This document shows, piece after piece, positions 5,853-6,363 of a stretch of DNA of 6,363 nt. Within the stretch, counting starts at the first letter, position 1; each line of letters opens with the position of its first letter. The DNA is from an uncultured Gammaproteobacteria bacterium (GTDB lineage Bacteria; Pseudomonadota; Gammaproteobacteria; Ga0077536): NCBI GenBank assembly GCA_903866355.1, contig CAIPNE010000873.1, forward strand, positions 1-6,363, read 5' to 3'. The notes below the pieces were generated by a model. That model was not told the origin of the DNA, searched no databases, and was given only the letters and a program-made list of their open reading frames with translations. Made by a program: the position numbers and the translations under genes.

Positions 5853-6258
5853 AATCTGCTTAAGCAGCACCCAAACCGCGTGCCGTTCACACGCGATTTA
5901 CGTGACATTCCCGGCTATTGGCAACGTACTTCAAGCGGCGCGGCGCGAGGGGGCTGTCAGCGAGCACCGCTCGCCCTTAGCATCACGACTCAGGCCGCTC
6001 GAGTGCCCGGACTTTTCAACCGTCTTCCCGAACGCGCCGGCCTCGGCACTGGGTAGGACTATAGGCCCGGAGATGTTGATGAAGAAAGCGTCTCGCGGCC
6101 CGTCTTCGCCCAACACTTGCCGGGATGAGCCCCAACCGTTCGGGGCCGCATTGGGGCCGGGACTATCCTGGTGAAACCACCCGGTAGACCGGAAGTTCGC
6201 CGGTCCGTACTCCCGCTCGGGCCAGCCGCCCGCTTGATGCACGCGAACCGCAACAATT
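5853..6258. other. Gene-poor region with several hairpins upstream of the flavoprotein gene
   Basis: About 400 bases with no supportable gene. Open frames exist on both strands, including 143 codons on the minus strand from 6362 to 5931. That one runs straight through tandem repeats and hairpins and shows no recognised domain. Perfect inverted repeats are present: GCGAGC-ACC-GCTCGC (5960-5974), GCCCCAA (6129-6135) with TTGGGGC (6151-6157), and GACCGG (6187-6192) with CCGGTC (6200-6205). None has a T tract. The flavoprotein promoter must lie here or further right; I could not place it. Confidence 0.5.
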
Positions 6259-6300
6259 CGGGACAATTGGGGACACCCACGGGACAATTGGGGACACCCA
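6259..6300. repeat. Perfect tandem duplication of a 21-bp unit, with a degenerate third core
   Basis: Two identical 21-base units occupy 6259-6279 and 6280-6300. Each contains ACAATTGGGGACA followed by CCCA. A third core, ACAATTCGGGACA (6253-6265, one mismatch), overlaps the first unit. Core starts are thus 6253, 6263 and 6284, that is 10 and 21 bases apart. On the minus strand the unit reads as a seven-residue period (GVPNCPV). From memory, similar units recur near REP-like repeats and Y1 (RAYT-type) transposases in proteobacteria, but no transposase is in the window. Confidence 0.8.
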
Positions 6301-6303
6301 CTG

Positions 6304-6363
6304 CGCGGGAGTCCGCGAGTTAGGGCAGCCCTGAAAGGGCAGTATGTGATAGCCCAGGGCAAC
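6304..6363. repeat. REP-like hairpin cluster, cut by the right edge
   Basis: Directly after the tandem units come CGCGG-GAGT-CCGCG (6304-6317) and GCCCT-GAA-AGGGC (6328-6340). The right arm of the second can alternatively pair with AGCCC at 6351-6355. The minus-strand translation PWAITYCPFRA resembles a stretch I recall recurring in many unrelated environmental genomes, the signature of a dispersed non-coding repeat mistranslated as protein. The window ends inside it. Confidence 0.5.

Noticed and set aside
5804..5908. N-terminal extension of the flavoprotein to the ATG at 5908
   Set aside because: The 35 extra residues are basic and unlike the family, whose homology starts at the helix just after the ATG at 5803; GGGA touches the 5908 ATG with no spacing.
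6253..6300. CRISPR array
   Set aside because: The units are directly abutting 21-mers without spacers and there are no cas genes.
5931..6362. 143-codon minus-strand open frame at the right end
   Set aside because: It reads through the 21-bp tandem units and several perfect hairpins, giving low-complexity peptide, and no domain is recognisable. It is a repeat read as protein, though a degraded gene in its middle cannot be excluded.

Overview
The window is GC-rich (roughly 60 % by eye) bacterial DNA with Shine-Dalgarno-preceded genes of proteobacterial character. No rRNA, tRNA or housekeeping gene fixes the taxon. Three intact catabolic-type genes, one catabolic-type gene cut by the window edge and one broken gene fill bases 1-5803. 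The last ~500 bases (about 5853-6363) hold no convincing gene but are rich in hairpins and short repeats.

Layout: (1) 1-923, minus strand: 5'-terminal 307 codons of an Amidohydro_2-type metal-dependent hydrolase or decarboxylase that runs off the left edge. (2) 924-1194: divergent intergenic region. (3) 1195-2313, plus: an exported beta-propeller protein (SMP-30/NHL-like) split by one in-frame TAG. (4) 2416-4065, plus: a full-length ThDP enzyme closely resembling 2-hydroxyacyl-CoA lyase (HACL), the relative of oxalyl-CoA decarboxylase. (5) 4297-4638, plus: a small antibiotic-biosynthesis-monooxygenase (ABM)-fold protein. (6) 4655-5803, minus and convergent with the ABM gene: a flavoprotein with the acyl-CoA dehydrogenase fold, of the flavin-dependent monooxygenase-like subgroup. 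It is apparently preceded by a 12-codon leader ORF whose stop overlaps its start (TGATG). (7) 5853-6363: hairpins, a perfect 21-bp tandem duplication, and the beginning of a REP-like dispersed repeat cut by the right edge.

Functional reading (inference): the gene set looks like a catabolic island for an organic acid, terpenoid or aromatic-like compound. The flavoprotein and ABM protein could do oxygenation or dehydrogenation. The HACL would cut a 2-hydroxyacyl-CoA to formyl-CoA and an aldehyde or ketone one carbon shorter. The amidohydrolase would hydrolyse or decarboxylate an intermediate. No CoA ligase, aldehyde dehydrogenase, formyl-CoA-processing enzyme or regulator is visible, so the substrate cannot be named. 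The points most worth a second look are the HACL's altered active-site region, the TGATG-coupled leader ORF, the single amber codon in the propeller gene, and the repeat cluster at the right end.
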